Source: Apostichopus parvimensis
Lineage: Eukaryota > Echinodermata > Holothuroidea > Aspidochirotida > Stichopodidae
Direction of reading: 5' to 3'
Length of the DNA: 21,508 nucleotides
NCBI GenBank assembly: GCA_000934455.1
Contig: KN882222.1
Coordinates: 239,266 to 260,773, forward strand
Position 1 is the first letter of the stretch; each line of letters begins with the position of its first letter. Below the pieces are notes generated by a model. That model was not told the DNA's origin, searched no databases, and saw nothing but the letters and a program-made list of their open reading frames with translations. This document shows positions 1 to 11,345 of the stretch, one piece after another. A program made the translations under genes and the position numbers.

Positions 1-5
1 CAGTT

Positions 6-25
6 ACCTGGTCCCATGGACCGGT
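6..25. repeat. Short GC-rich hairpin at the window edge
   Basis: An 8-bp stem is formed by ACC plus GGTCC on the left and GGACC plus GGT on the right, with one bulged T and a CAT loop. It could be the terminus of a repeat cut by the window edge. No partner copy is visible, so no element is claimed. Confidence 0.3.
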
Positions 26-540
26 CAACATGTTAGGAGTTTCTTTCACAAATAGTCGCGAGGAATTATAAAATATAAAATTTTGTCATAATGGTGCAAA
101 TTGTTAATGTACTAACTGAACAATAAATCATTTTGTTGAAAATTGCTACAACATATTCTAATAAATTAAAAGATCGTTTCATTTCGACGGTCGGTCATAA
201 CGTTTTTATATTCTTAAATATACTTATTCTGCATTCGCTTGCCAAGCTGGACGTGAAAAATCAAGTTGACTTTGTTTTGAATATCGTTTAGAAAGTTTAC
301 CAGATTCCATCAAAATATGATGAATAAGTTATGAATAAAAAACATTGTGCAATACTCACATTTAGATATTAATACCGAAACTATAGCAAACAAACGTATC
401 TGTAGAATCTTCAACAGATACCCCTTTTCCAACAAGTTGCTTTGCAGAGACAAACGTTGACTTAATTTCCAAAATCTCACGGTGGCATTCACCTGTTCAA
501 GCAGCGAAGTGGAATGTGAACCTCTGGTAACAAATGAATG

Positions 541-558
541 GATATATATATATATATT
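541..558. repeat. (AT)n microsatellite
   Basis: This is an uninterrupted alternation of A and T, about eight dinucleotide units, inside AT-rich non-coding DNA. Confidence 0.85.
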
Positions 559-915
559 GAATAATTGCTTCCTATATGTATTACCAAGTTAGCATCGATG
601 TTATTATGAGCACTTAATAGGTTGTCGCTCGTTTTAGGGGTTTTCCCTCACTCCTTTCTGTGAGAAAGAAAAATATCACAAATCATGAAGTAAGGAGACA
701 TAATAACATTTTTTAAATTATGAAAATTATTAATGTTCAACCTTTTGGTGTGAGGATACAATTATGAATTTACTTCATACCGACTTGTATAGACTCCGCC
801 GAATGCCGGCTTGAGTCTTGTCGGTGAAGGTCTCATGTGGTGACGATATAGAATTCGGATAACTGCGTTCGGTTCCTGTACGATGCTCACTAAGAGGAAA
901 GGGGATAATAGAAAA

Positions 916-952
916 GGGTGGGGTGAGACAGGAGGGTGGGGGTGAGACAGGA
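916..952 (+). repeat. Two-copy G-rich 18/19-bp tandem duplication
   Basis: Copy one (916-933) and copy two (934-952) differ by a single extra G in the second G run. Each copy has a GGG-T-GGGG core followed by TGAGACAGGA. Together they give four G runs with loops of 1, 10 and 1 nt, which is a loose G-quadruplex pattern. Confidence 0.7.
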
Positions 953-1217
953 AGATGTTTGATGGAATGGAGAGGTGGGGAAGGGGAGCCGTTTATGTGC
1001 GTGTCGGTTAACTTTCAATTGTTATTCCCGATGAGGACGAATACAAAGGCGATTTATAAGCGTAAGTATTAAGGTACTAAATCTTGCACCAGAGTAAGAG
1101 AATGTGAACAAACTACACGGGAGAGTGCCATGGCGGATCCAGGATTTTTAGAACAGCAAAGGGCGTATGAGGCCCTGTGGTGGTATTGTAGACTTACATG
1201 TCTAGTGGGTGTGTGTC

Positions 1218-1242
1218 GGGTGAGGTGGGGATGGGGATGGGG
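1218..1242 (+). other. Potential G-quadruplex
   Basis: Four runs of at least three G are separated by loops of 6, 2 and 2 nt, with the last three runs being GGGG spaced by AT. The sequence fits the usual intramolecular quadruplex pattern. No adjacent gene is recognised, so no regulatory role is assigned. Confidence 0.5.
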
Positions 1243-2383
1243 ATATAAAAACGAAAAGAAGTAATGTAAGTGCTAGGCGCCATCAAGCGCCATCTTAAGC
1301 GTCCCCAAGGATGTTCAAAAGACTGCATAGTGTATTGTGAGTTTGAGTCTTCACAGGGTCAGTTGTACCGCGCTGGAATACTTACCACAAAATACGACTA
1401 TGAGTGATGCTGCTAACCAGATCCATCTTCGAGGCAGAAAGGAAAAAAGTCCTTCCTTTAGTAGTTAGAGGTTCAAACCTATCATTAAACACTATCAGGA
1501 ACGTTTCTGTATGTCATGAAAACCAAACTAAAAGCCAAATTTACAAGCTCGAGCAATATATAGGCCACTACTGTAAATTCAATGCAGACTCTGCTATACA
1601 AATCTGGAATACTCTAGGCAAAGGCCTACAGTAGGTTACTTCCATTTTGGTCCTGTTTGTTTACGGGCCCAATATTTGCGTCATCTGAAAACGTTACTCC
1701 TATCATAAAATCAATAGTGTCCTTTTGTCATCTGATTAAGGGGTTAAGATTACAGGAGCAATTGCAGTTACTGCATTCTTGTAGAATCCACAAAAATATA
1801 TCCACAGGTATTCCATATACAAATTTCATTCTTAACATACACGACCGAAATTCAAACAGATATTGAAAGAAGCCTAAAGGTAAGACACTCTACAACAATT
1901 CTTAAAATCTGCAGGTACCTTCCATCCCGAGCCTTGCATGGCCGCACTAATCAATTCTACTAGAACCCATTATTCATTTAACATATTTCCTTCGAGAAAG
2001 AAATCCATTAATGATACTTTAAAAGACCGATATTTGAAGGATGCTAGCAAATCAACTCATCACACTGCAAGCAAGTCGACGATGGCCCAGCATCGGCCCT
2101 TCACCTGCACTAAAATTCAGTCCACTAGAGATTTGGCAGATGGCGCTGACTGACTGTTAATTGGTAGCTGCGAATACTTAGTGGTTTAAGTGTGGTTTGC
2201 CGAAACACATATATTGGACAGTATGTGCTTACACGTATAGCTTTCCTGCATGTTACATCGCATACTGCAGAGATTAGGCATAGTCACTTAACTCTTATAG
2301 ACTGTGGGGCAAAGGGCAAAAATCCCTTCAGCTTTAAAAGAATCGTTGTCTACCTCTAGGTGCAACATTTCACTCTGGTTACG

Positions 2384-2656
2384 TTACTTTGGTTGCAAAA
2401 ATTGCAGCTCTGGGTATTTAGCCTGCAGTCTCCGCTTCAAGTTGTGCGTTTTGTGAGGAATGGAATCCTGATTTCCTCCTTTATCAACTCTCTCTAGAAA
2501 CATCTTCTTGATTGGAGTTAAGTTCAAAATAGCCCTCTTCCTTGATGACCTGATGTTCAATGACCTCTTCACAAAACTTATTGAAGAAATTGTTATAGAT
2601 CTGGTAGTTGGTACCTTGTTGCTTCTCCATATGATAGAAAGGTCTTTTGTAATCAT
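2384..2656 (-). pseudogene. Possible relic coding segment, basic protein fragment
   Basis: A 90-codon minus-strand frame ends in a segment of protein-like composition, with key residues THNLKRRLQ followed by YPELQFLQPK. That tail vaguely resembles short Arg/Lys-rich motifs I associate with uncharacterised, repetitive gene families of marine invertebrates, but I cannot name a family. The N-terminal half is rich in Ser, Arg and Ile and has no recognisable domain. No clear splice acceptor or promoter was found. It may be a chance frame; a decayed repeat-derived gene fragment is the alternative. Confidence 0.2.
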
Positions 2657-4340
2657 TTAAACAGGAAGAGACATTCTTAAGTTATATTGCAACACATTAT
2701 TTACCCTCGACCTGTTTCAGAATCCACACATCGTTTGTAGTTTTGTCTGTCTAACTATCCACCGTCAGTAAGTTCACATGTGTGAGTGGTTCTTTAAACC
2801 TCGTCCCTTTCGACTTGTTGGAATGGTACTTTTTGCCTTCGCAAACTGTACATGTCGGTGGAAGTTTGTGTGATGGTCTTCAACCATGGGTGTCTTTGGT
2901 AGCACTGCTTGAGCGTCCTCTACATTTCTTCATCGTGGGGTGCATTGAATGGTTCTGAAATTCAAACCAATCAGGAAACCTCTATGATGGATGGAGGGGA
3001 ACAAGGGACTCAAAAAGAGGTGCCCATGACATAGAGGCATAGAGATATTAGACAGTTGCGGGAGGAAAGGAATGTGAACCACCCTTTCAAACCAAAAAAA
3101 GTTGGCAATACTAACCCAAATTTTGTTTAATACCCGAGCCAAAGACGGTCTACCCCTCCCCCTCCCCCACTCCTGCCCACCCAAATAAAAACTGGAAGAA
3201 AACCTGCAATAGAGTAGTTTTAACCTTTTTATTATAATGTTTAAATATATCCCATGGCAAAGTCTCTATTTAAACAAAATCAGAATGGTAATTCTTATAA
3301 CTTTGAGAAACAGCCAGATGGAGTTTTTGCAAAAATAAACTTAACCAGTTTCTCGGTAACAGTGGGCTTATGTAATAAACTGACATTCCCTCTCTTGTAG
3401 TTAACCTTTTAGCCTTTAACGAAACTTATCAAATACGGTTATAACATTACAATCTTTCGATTAACATTCCTTCGTGTGTCACATGAGTTCATTGAGCTCC
3501 CAGTTATAATAACACTGTTAGCAAATACCCGTAATACTTCAAGGCCATATGCCACCACTGCTTCATTTCAACATTTCGTGGAGCACATCAGTACACTGCA
3601 TGGTTTTACTGTTGTTTGGAGAAAAACTGAGCCTAGACTATGTTTTTATAGACTTTGAACACAGCTATAGGTATTGCGGTTTATTTCACTAACATTCATA
3701 TCCCAGCCCTCCATAGTAAAAAAATTGCAGTTCCTGGACAAAATACCCCTGTACTCACACGGTTGCAAACATTACTCTTTTTTATCAAATTTCACACCGC
3801 AATGTGAAACTGCCTCATTAACCACTCTGCATAATGTCACATATATTTGGCCAGTACTCAGGGAAAAAAGTTATAAAGGCTAACTCTGGGTTTGGTCAAC
3901 ATACTATAGTACATATATAGAGCTTTTACGTTAATGTGCATATTTGTGTACATTTTTCTTATACAAGAAAACTAACTTGTTCAAGGGTAAGGATAATATA
4001 ACGTAGATCTTGAACAATGCTGTGTGCTTACATTATTTCTTCCTTCCCAACAACAGCATTTGTGCATAGAGTTTAGGTTCAGTATTTCTTAAAAGAAATT
4101 CCAAACAGTTGCATTGTAGCCTCGGCTGGATATGTCTACAAGAATAACATATGCCCTATATGCCATGGTCAACTGAGACTAAGTATTTGCCTATGCTAAT
4201 GGCTTGTAATGCATAAAATATGCAACAAACAGTGGTTTCAATATAATTCATGTGATGCAGTAGTAATTAATAGACTGAATAGTTCCAATGATTGTTATAG
4301 GGCATTGTATGATGATTAGTTGCTAAAAAATAGCTGATTT
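2657..4340. other. Non-coding stretch, no gene recognised
   Basis: Frames near 2930-3184 (minus), 3476-3658 and 3674-3883 (plus) look like random translation: they have no domain, no good splice context, and are rich in Phe, Leu, His and Ser. The segment around 3150-3180 is C-rich on the plus strand. I see no repeats, RNA genes or mobile-element ends. Confidence 0.45.
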
Positions 4341-4363
4341 TGCAGGAGAATGAACTTTGACAC

Positions 4364-4555
4364 TTGACGTGGGAAAAATGTCGAGCAACCTTGGGTGAAA
4401 AAAAGTATAAAAAGATATTTGCCAGTTATATAAACAGGAAGCTTGATTTTATCACCCATGAGTCATCATATAGGTCAGCTGATGAAATTTTTGATAAAAT
4501 TTTGGTACCGAGGTTAAATTGTTCCCTGTTTGCAGAGGTTTTCTTAGTGGAATGA
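4364..4555 (+). pseudogene. Possible exon or relic, Lys/Glu-rich peptide
   Basis: A plus-strand frame follows an acceptor-like ATTTTGCAG at about 4338-4346. The translated stretch begins near TWEKCRATLGEKKYKKIF and continues through THESSYRSADEIFDKILVP, with a charge balance more protein-like than other frames nearby. I do not recognise a domain. There is no strong donor at its end and a stop falls at about 4556. It could be an exon of the decaying plus-strand gene further right, a transposase relic, or chance. Confidence is low. Confidence 0.2.
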
Positions 4556-4558
4556 TCA

Positions 4559-7500
4559 TGGAGCACATATCATGCATTCCGTTGTTTGCTTTCATGTTTG
4601 GCAGTGCTTCAAATGTCACAACCTTACTTGTTCGTTCTTGGTTGCCACCATCAGTGCACAAATTTACTCTGCGTGACTAAGTCACATGCAAGAATTGTAA
4701 TGTTACAGGTATTCTTTCCCTATGGACTAAACTTTATGCCGTTTGCATTGCATTCTTGTTTATGCCAAAATCTCCAAAAGCTATATATGCATGGGGAGTG
4801 AGGTTGGTCTTTCATGGGTAACAATATTCCACTTATTTTTGTAAACACTACATGCATTGTATGTATCTCAGTTGGCTTTGCAGATGATCTAATTCGCTCT
4901 TTTAAAACTGTTCAGTTCTATGGGCGGCCATTACCGCGATTATGGGTATACAGTTCTAGGTAAACTATGTAAAATATCAGAGAGTGTTAACCAAAACCCT
5001 GTCAAAACATTAATATATTCAAAGCAAATGGGCAGAACCAAAGACTCAATAGGTGCTAGGGTAACAGCTGCAACATGTTCAGGATGTGCTGTTTTAGCAA
5101 TTATCTATAGAACACATCTCATGATTAGTGATTTGGTAAACAAGCTATCCAAGAACTTAACATATTTCATGGCATGTTAGATTTGGGATGATCACTGTAC
5201 TCGTACCGACCCTTTTCTTAGTTTAGTGGCACCGACAACCGTTTTAGCAAAACGTGTTCATCAAGTTCTGATGATTGATGCAGTACGTAGGCTATTGTAC
5301 AGCGCACTAACATCGCATGAAAAATCTACACCACGTGTCTCATACATGTAAGTGATAGTGACTAGTAGGCAGCGGCGTTACAATGAAGAGGGGGCTCTAG
5401 TAGCAGGTCTCCAAGAGGAAAGCCTTATGTAGCCTGTCTTATCTGTTTTTCCTTTCGAGGTAAGGATTTGATTACTGTGTTTGGTATGGCTAAATGTTTA
5501 TAAAGCCTACCTTTGTGAAGCCCTCTTTACAAAAATAGGAGTGCATATCCTATGATGTATGGTAGATGATGCAAATTGTAATGTAGCTAGCCTAGGTCCA
5601 GGCCGGGACTTTGCCTAACACAGTAGTAGCGAGCAATATAAAATGTAACAGGCTATGAACAACCTTTGTACCATGTACGAGTCACGTGCTGTGTTACAGT
5701 AACACTAACAGCACTATATTAGCAAGTATCAGCGACAGTTAAAGACTACTTGTATAGTAGTTTTTATACCCATGCAGTAAACGTACCACAGTTGTAAGGA
5801 TTGCAACAGTCCCGTGAGATATACAATCCATGTAAGGGAGATATGCCTAGTACCCACAGGAAAACATTGACATTGCCATGTAAAGTCCTAATGTAGTAAT
5901 ATTTTCATTTCAAATTCTGTTTAACACAGCTATGTTCAGTGCCGATGTTTACTGTAAACAAACAGTCAGAAAATTCTGACTTGATTTGGCACACCCCTTG
6001 TTGCAATTAACACTGTGTTTGTTTACCTTGTTTAATGTACAAACATGTTTCCCCATTACAGGTTACCATGACACCTCTGTTTCACCATTAAAGGTAACAA
6101 TGAAGAGCGTGAGCAAATACATCAATCTGTAAGATTTTCAATTTTGCTCAGTCTATAGCTCTATGGCTTGGGCATATTAGCTAGGGAGTTGAGGGGGACT
6201 GCAGCCCATTGGAGTTGGGCAAAGCAAATTTCTCTGGCAAATAACTGAAAAGCCAGACAATTTTGTCCTAGAGAAATCTTAATAGCTTTAGCTGGGTCAT
6301 GATTACATGTTGTGCTTTGTTTTTTCCCTACTTTATGGCTGTTCTGTAGAATTTTGAGTGGGATCGCTTTCCACCACACTGCAAAAGTGAGTACAATGCA
6401 AGACGAGAATAACCTCTGCAGGTTCAGTTGTCGTAAACCAATTTTTCAACCATTTTTTTCAGGGTGATTCGCACCTTTATGGAGCAAAAATTGCTCAACC
6501 ACCCAGAAAGAAAAAGCTTTTGCTATAGTCCTATATGCCATATGATATTTAATTCTTTTCTGTGGTATTTTAATTTGTTAATTCTTGAAAAAAACTGCCG
6601 TATTGACCCTAATTACAGCACGCAATATCTTGGAAAGATATCCATGATTGCATAATCAACCTGTGTGGTTGTGAAATGACCTTTCTCTTAAACAGAGTTA
6701 CCTGCACAGCTGTAGCCCTGTGTCAATGGGATGCAGAAAGGACAACATATTTTAATGTTTACTTTTACATCTCCTTTGGTGAAGATTTATGTTTCGTTTC
6801 ATGCCGTTGCTGTCTTCGTTGATTCGGTTGTTTACATCACTGCTGCTCTTTTCAATGTCGCTGTCTTCTTTGATGTTGCTTCTGTTGTGTTAACGTCACT
6901 GTTTACCAAGTTTATAGCATCAAACTAACTACACTTTTGTTCATAAGATTGCATTTACTCGTTACACATGTTAGTCATTTCATCCCTTTTCTTTGACAGT
7001 ATAGTATGGCATGTTTACATAGAAGTCTTCAAAATATGCCTCCAAAGAATAAACGGTGTGTAGTCATGACTCTTTAATTTCTTCCTAGTAAACCCTGTTT
7101 AATTTTGTTTTGTGTCTATATGGTTTGTGGTTTGGTTTATTGGATGCAGATTTGGTGCCATATCTGCGACCTTTAGTATCAAACCTTTTTCTTTCTTTAG
7201 CAATTCTCCAAATATATGCAAAGCAATCACACAAATCAGCAGCTGGTCTGTTTATCCGTGTTAGATGGATATGGTTCATGTACATTAAATTAGCTTTGGA
7301 GTTTTCTTTAAGCTTGCACCTAGACTTAGTGTTCTGCATTAGCACGAATAACTTACAGTAACCGTCAGTTGTGATTTGCAATACATTTGGTAGTACTAGT
7401 ATAACAATATCGACCTTCCCAAAACCTTAGTTGGCAATTTTCTTTGTAATAAAATGACTTGGAGTGAACACCAAGTCCCTGCCGGTTATATCAAACAGTT

Positions 7501-7709
7501 CTGGTCAGAACCGGTACTTGGATAAAATGTGTACATGTGTAATGCACATTGTCTCTCTTGATACTGACTCACTGTTACATGAATCCGTATTTGTAAACAC
7601 ATTTTGGAGCTTTAATTTGACACATTCAGTAATTGTGTTGTCACTGTTTGTGTTGACTTTTGATATGTTAACCTTCCCAAAGGATAAATATGTACCCAAC
7701 TATGAGTAG
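4559..7709. other. AT-rich non-coding stretch, nothing recognised
   Basis: Several frames exceed 60 codons, including 4920-5180, 6731-6928 and overlapping frames on both strands at 7085-7381. None carries a recognisable motif. The frame near 6780-6900 follows a T-rich degenerate repeat of GTTGCTGTCTT-like segments. The overlapping plus and minus frames at 7085-7381 cannot both be genes, and neither has convincing splice sites. If the plus-strand gene at 7.7-10.3 kb extends upstream, this interval would be its introns. Confidence 0.4.
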
Positions 7710-7752
7710 GTTCACCCTGGTCTTGAGAAGAAGTTCATCAGTGAAATGATTG
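7710..7752 (+). pseudogene. Small exon of an unrecognised gene
   Basis: This 43-nt segment reads VHPGLEKKFISEMI plus one base, followed by a textbook donor (G then GTAAGTGG). The codon just before it is TAG, which fits an acceptor at 7708-7709, although the polypyrimidine tract is weak. The donor is phase 1. The acceptor at 7952 is also phase 1, so the two segments join as ...SEMI-V-KGGENYNRRG. The join, not the single piece, is what makes me treat it as coding. The family is unknown. Confidence 0.35.
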
Positions 7753-7952
7753 GTAAGTGGTTATTAGTAATAGCATACATGCATGGCTAAGCAGAAATAA
7801 AACTTTGGTGGTATTAGTACAATTTGATTTTGGAGAGTTATGTCTACTGTTATTCATATTCAAAGGAAATTGTTCATTGTTTTTCTCATTTTCTTGATAT
7901 ATATGAAATGTTTGCAACACAATAAATTGAGCATGATGAATTCTTGCTGCAG

Positions 7953-8068
7953 TAAAAGGGGGAGAGAATTACAACAGAAGAGGCAGAGCAACGGTAGGTT
8001 GATTACATAAATCGTCAGCTGAGGCACTGCTATCAGTATCTTCATTCTGATAGAGGCAAGACATTGTG
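7953..8068 (+). pseudogene. Exon of the same gene, broken by a 4-bp insertion
   Basis: The acceptor is good (TTCTTGCTGCAG, ending at 7952) and the donor is strong (GTG then GTAAGTTA at 8069). The first part reads V-KGGENYNRRGRAT. After bases 7994-7997 the frame shifts, and the second part reads VDYINRQLRHCYQYLHSDRG and then KTL. Leaving out the 4 bases restores one continuous protein-like frame. The bases look like a microduplication, GGTA beside GGTT. As written, the frame stops at TGA 8000. I infer a decayed exon; an assembly error or a cryptic acceptor at 7996-7997 are alternatives. No known domain is recognised. Confidence 0.4.
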
Positions 8069-9446
8069 GTAAGTTAACATTTTTTCATAGTTTTTCTGTC
8101 AATGTCAGCTAGTCTGATCTGCCAGTAATAAAAGGAAATTAGTCTGCTAGCCTAACACCACTTGTCAGTTGGATCGATACAGTTCTAATTGGCTTAGGTT
8201 ACAAATAAAGCTCTCGGGACCCTATTATTTTGATTCCTATAGGTGGCCCACAGTTGCTCTCCATAGCCATAGATATCAGTCCCCCACCACACACACACAA
8301 ACACCTCCAAAGTGCTGCACATATATTTTTCACTCTTTTGTGCTACTAACACGAATTTCTTAAACTACAGAAATTCAATGTTTTTCTGGAACTAATCAGC
8401 CTTGTACATAATCTAAGTGGATGGCAACAGTGAACAGTTTCGGACTGAGAAGCCTCTGCATCAGGTCAATAACATAACAGCATATGTTGGTTTAAGTCAT
8501 TTCCAGAGAGAATTTTGGAAACATGCAATTTTTCACAAACAGTACCCATTTCTGTGTGGAAACGTCATGATGTGAGTTTTAGTTATGGTATTTTTTAGGA
8601 TTAGTGTTATTTCTCTGTGAATTATTAATGATCATGATATTGGAATAACTTGGTGTCCTCCATGATTAGGTACCTATTAGTAATACTTTAAATGATACAG
8701 GTATTTATAAGGTGTGGGATAGTGATTAAGTTCATAGTAAAGTTATTTCCTTACGAATGAACTGCCTATTCAGTAGCATACTCGCCAATTGGCAAGACCG
8801 CGCTGATGGTATACCAGTTACAAACTATATATGGCTTTAGCCTAACCACCTGGTTAGATGGTTGCGTGTTTGATGCTACAACAGGTCAAATATTTGAGAT
8901 TGTTAACTTTGCATCTTGCACATTTACATAAAACAATATTTTAGGCTAATTACACCATCCTGGTGGCCTACAACGTCGGATATGAAGTTCAAAGTATGGC
9001 TAAGCTTGTATACATTTATTGCATTCCTCGCCTTGCATTTTCATGATTCAACCTTCAGGTGGGAATATTATTATTAAATAAAAAGCAAATAGATTAAGGT
9101 CACAGGGTAAATTATGACACACAAATTTCCTGGAACACAATGAAGCTACTGTAAGAGGCTTTAAAAAGGAATCTCAAGTAGATGCATTAAAATATTGTTG
9201 CTGTAACTATTTGTAGAAATGCGGGAACACAGGCATGATATTTAGCAGATTTCAGAGGTATTGGCTGTAAGGAAAAACCGCAAAACAATCTTGACATGTG
9301 TTCAGTTACTTAATTCTTCATTCCCCCATAAGTTTTCTCTGCTTTGTGGAGACATTGGATAAGAAATAATATGTTTTCCGAATAAAGTTAAATTGCTATC
9401 AGGTATATTAGAGTAACCTAAACATTTGACATTTTCCGTCTTACAG
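8069..9446. other. Intron-like stretch with one diverged repeat copy
   Basis: No confident exon is visible. The segment 8432-8472 aligns to 10590-10631 with four mismatches and one gap, so a piece of the downstream tandem unit is dispersed here. A short (CA)n run lies at about 8287-8300. The segment after the CAACAG at 8425-8430 can be read as EQFRTEKPLHQ in a phase compatible with the donor at 8069, but this is too short to call an exon. Confidence 0.35.
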
Positions 9447-9637
9447 ATCACTCAAAGCTGGTTAATTGAATGTCCAGTTTTGGATACCGGCAGTGACTCC
9501 CACTTCGATAGTGTCAAGGACAAATCCCAGATTAATCCCATCGCCAATATGAGTATTATCCTACCAAGGATTCCCATTTGGAACCAACTGGAGTCCAAGT
9601 TGGCCCCCTCTTCTGCCAAACAACATATTCCATGACT
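9447..9637 (+). CDS. Candidate exon, unrecognised protein
   Basis: A good acceptor (ATTTTCCGTCTTACAG, ending at 9446) opens a frame of 62 codons that ends in TGA. The peptide begins ITQSWLIECPVLDTGSDS and ends near PSSAKQHIP. The other two frames close within a few codons of the acceptor. Base composition is visibly richer in G and C than the flanks, as expected for an exon. The phase is 0. There is no recognisable domain. It lies between the 7.7-8.1 kb exons and the SANT-like exon, so it may belong to the same gene. If it does, the in-frame stop is either a true terminus of one isoform or another sign of decay. Confidence 0.3.
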
Positions 9638-9984
9638 ATTAATTCACATCTTAGCTAAGCTTCTGCAACATCGTTGTGCTTGGTTTGTTGTAAATTTTTA
9701 ATTTTGCTGTGAAGGTATAGTTAAAGAATTGACAAATTCCAATGTGCGTCAGGTATAGCTAGTCAAACTTTAATGCCATACATCTGACAGGGAATTGTTG
9801 TCAAAGAGAAGCCCTTGTTATAACATTTTAGAAGAACTTATAATTACACTTGAGTGGAGGTGAATATACTTATCATTTACAAAGCACTAGAGGGAAGGAA
9901 GCAAGTTCACAGGCAATGTTTTTTTTTATTATAGAGTTTTCACCAGGTTAGATAAACCTTGCGTTTTACTTTTACCTCCTGCAG

Positions 9985-10270
9985 ATAAGCGATTGTTCCG
10001 AAAGCAAAGAAAAATAGTCCCTTGGACAGCTGAGGAAAAAAAGACCATCTTCAAGTATATCCAATTGCACATCAAGCAAGAAAAGGTCTCTGGGAGAGAC
10101 GCCTGCCGCTCTGCTGTTGAAAAATCCTGACAACATAAACGACTATGTCCGAAACTATATTGTTAGGTTGGCAAAGGGAATTTCGATGAGTTCCTGGCTG
10201 AGAAGCTTGCTGCATCTGTTCAATCAGAAGTTCGTTTGGGAGACAAGAACAGATGCTACACGCTAGGCAA
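9985..10270 (+). pseudogene. SANT/Myb-like domain exon with displaced reading frames
   Basis: A strong acceptor (TTTTACCTCCTGCAG, ending at 9984) precedes a basic stretch, KRLFRKQRKIVPWTAEEKK. The PWT-x-EEKK start followed by an amphipathic helix (TIFKYIQLHIKQEK) resembles the first helix of SANT/Myb-like DNA-binding folds. The opening frame meets TGA at 10128. Between about 10111 and 10178 the protein-like reading is in the +1 frame (LLKNPDNINDYVRNYIVRLAK). From about 10179 the original frame is again the sensible one (FDEFLAEKLAASVQSEV). A donor-like GTGAAG follows at 10271. Two compensating indels explain this best, so I call it a damaged exon. Family assignment is from motif shape only. 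Confidence 0.4.
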
Positions 10271-11345
10271 GTGAAGAAAGCTAAATTATTCAATATACTC
10301 AACTTTTTGTGTGAAACTATATGCTTTTGATAGCAAATTTTTGTTGGCTGTGCTTACTAGAATGAGGCCAAAAAGATACCAAACTGCAAAACTTTTTCAG
10401 CTGAAAAGCTCAATTTTAAAGGCAACGTTCGTGTCTTTCTTGCATTCTCAGTCTGTTCCAAAAGAACATTAGGAAGGCAGAGACCCTGGCAGATATCACT
10501 CCAGCTTCTCTTACAATATAAAGACTTGTTTAAAGCATATTGTAAAGTGACCAAGAAAGGGAAATAGGGCTACAAGCACATTTGAGGGAGAACAGTTTCT
10601 GACTTTGAAGCCTGCTGCACCAGGTCAATAATGCAAAAGAAAGGGAAATTCTTTCATCCAAATGACCTGTTTTTGTTAAATGTAATTGTGTTTTCTGATA
10701 GACATGTCTGTTGAGTGTGCTTATTATTGAAATCTTAAAGAGATATCAATCTGTAAAATCATTGTTTAGGCAATTTTCAGAATTTGTTAACATTGAGGAG
10801 AGCGTTTTTACCGTATTGTTGCAAGAACATTTAAGTGTGGATAGTTCCTGGTAGACAGGCCTACTGCATCAGGTCAGTCAGATGTTTTTGTACAAGAAAA
10901 GAGCAGTGTGAGTTATGCAAGAGAAAACGAAATTATTTCATTTTAATGACCTATTTGTGTTAAAATTTCGTTGCTTCCGATAGAAAATGTCTGTTGGTTC
11001 TGTTTAGGAGATGAGCTTTTAATCAGAAACCAAAATTTAAAATCATTTTAGCTATAGTGCTAAATTTCTAAGGAATTTTCAAAAATGTTATTTGAGGATC
11101 CAAATGAAAATCAGTATGTTGACAAGAACAAAGTGATTTTGAGAGTGAAGAACAGGCAATACAAGTTATGCAAAAGAAATGGACATGATCTTCTTTAAAT
11201 AACCTTCTTGTGTTCAACATTTCTATGTTTTAAAACATACGTCTGTTGAGACTACTTAGCAGATAATTAGATCGTCAAAAGTACCAAGGCTTAACCTCAT
11301 TTGTAGCTGAAGAGCTTAAATTCTATGCAATTTTCAAATCATAGT
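10186..11345 (+). repeat. Degenerate ~250-280 bp tandem repeat array
   Basis: Related blocks recur in order. An AGTTCCTGG...CTGCATC-type box lies at 10188-10226, 10590-10631 and 10843-10880, with a weaker version near 11145. A GATAGNAAA-TTGTCTGTTGG-type box lies near 10330-10350, 10698-10715, 10981-10998 and 11235-11250. An AGCTNAAATTNNNNGGCAATTTTCA-like box follows the second box. Spacing between the clearest second-box copies is about 283 and 253 bp. The first unit overlaps the 3' part of the SANT-like exon. Copies are strongly diverged and the later ones are not open. Another partial copy sits at 8432-8472. Confidence 0.5.

Larger units (their letters stand above)
1..2383. other. Non-coding stretch, no gene recognised
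   Basis: The open frames here, for example near 1404-1634 and 1938-2153, have no recognisable domain, no convincing splice sites and no coding-like character. The visible structure is an AT dinucleotide run near 541-558, an 18-19 bp G-rich duplication at 916-952 and a G-quadruplex motif at 1218-1242. I see nothing else that can be named. Confidence 0.5.

Noticed and set aside
2930..3184. Minus-strand coding segment starting GGQEWGRGRGRP
   Set aside because: The Gly/Arg start comes from a C-rich low-complexity tract, and the rest has no motif or splice support.
4920..5180. Protein-coding exon
   Set aside because: The 86-codon frame has no domain and no convincing acceptor or donor.
6731..6928. 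Hydrophobic membrane-protein exon
   Set aside because: The Val/Phe/Ala-rich translation follows from a T-rich degenerate repeat (GTTGCTGTCTT-like); there are no splice sites or conserved motif.
7085..7381. Protein-coding gene on either strand
   Set aside because: Both strands are open over the same bases, neither has a recognisable motif or good splice sites, and the overlap is best explained by base composition.
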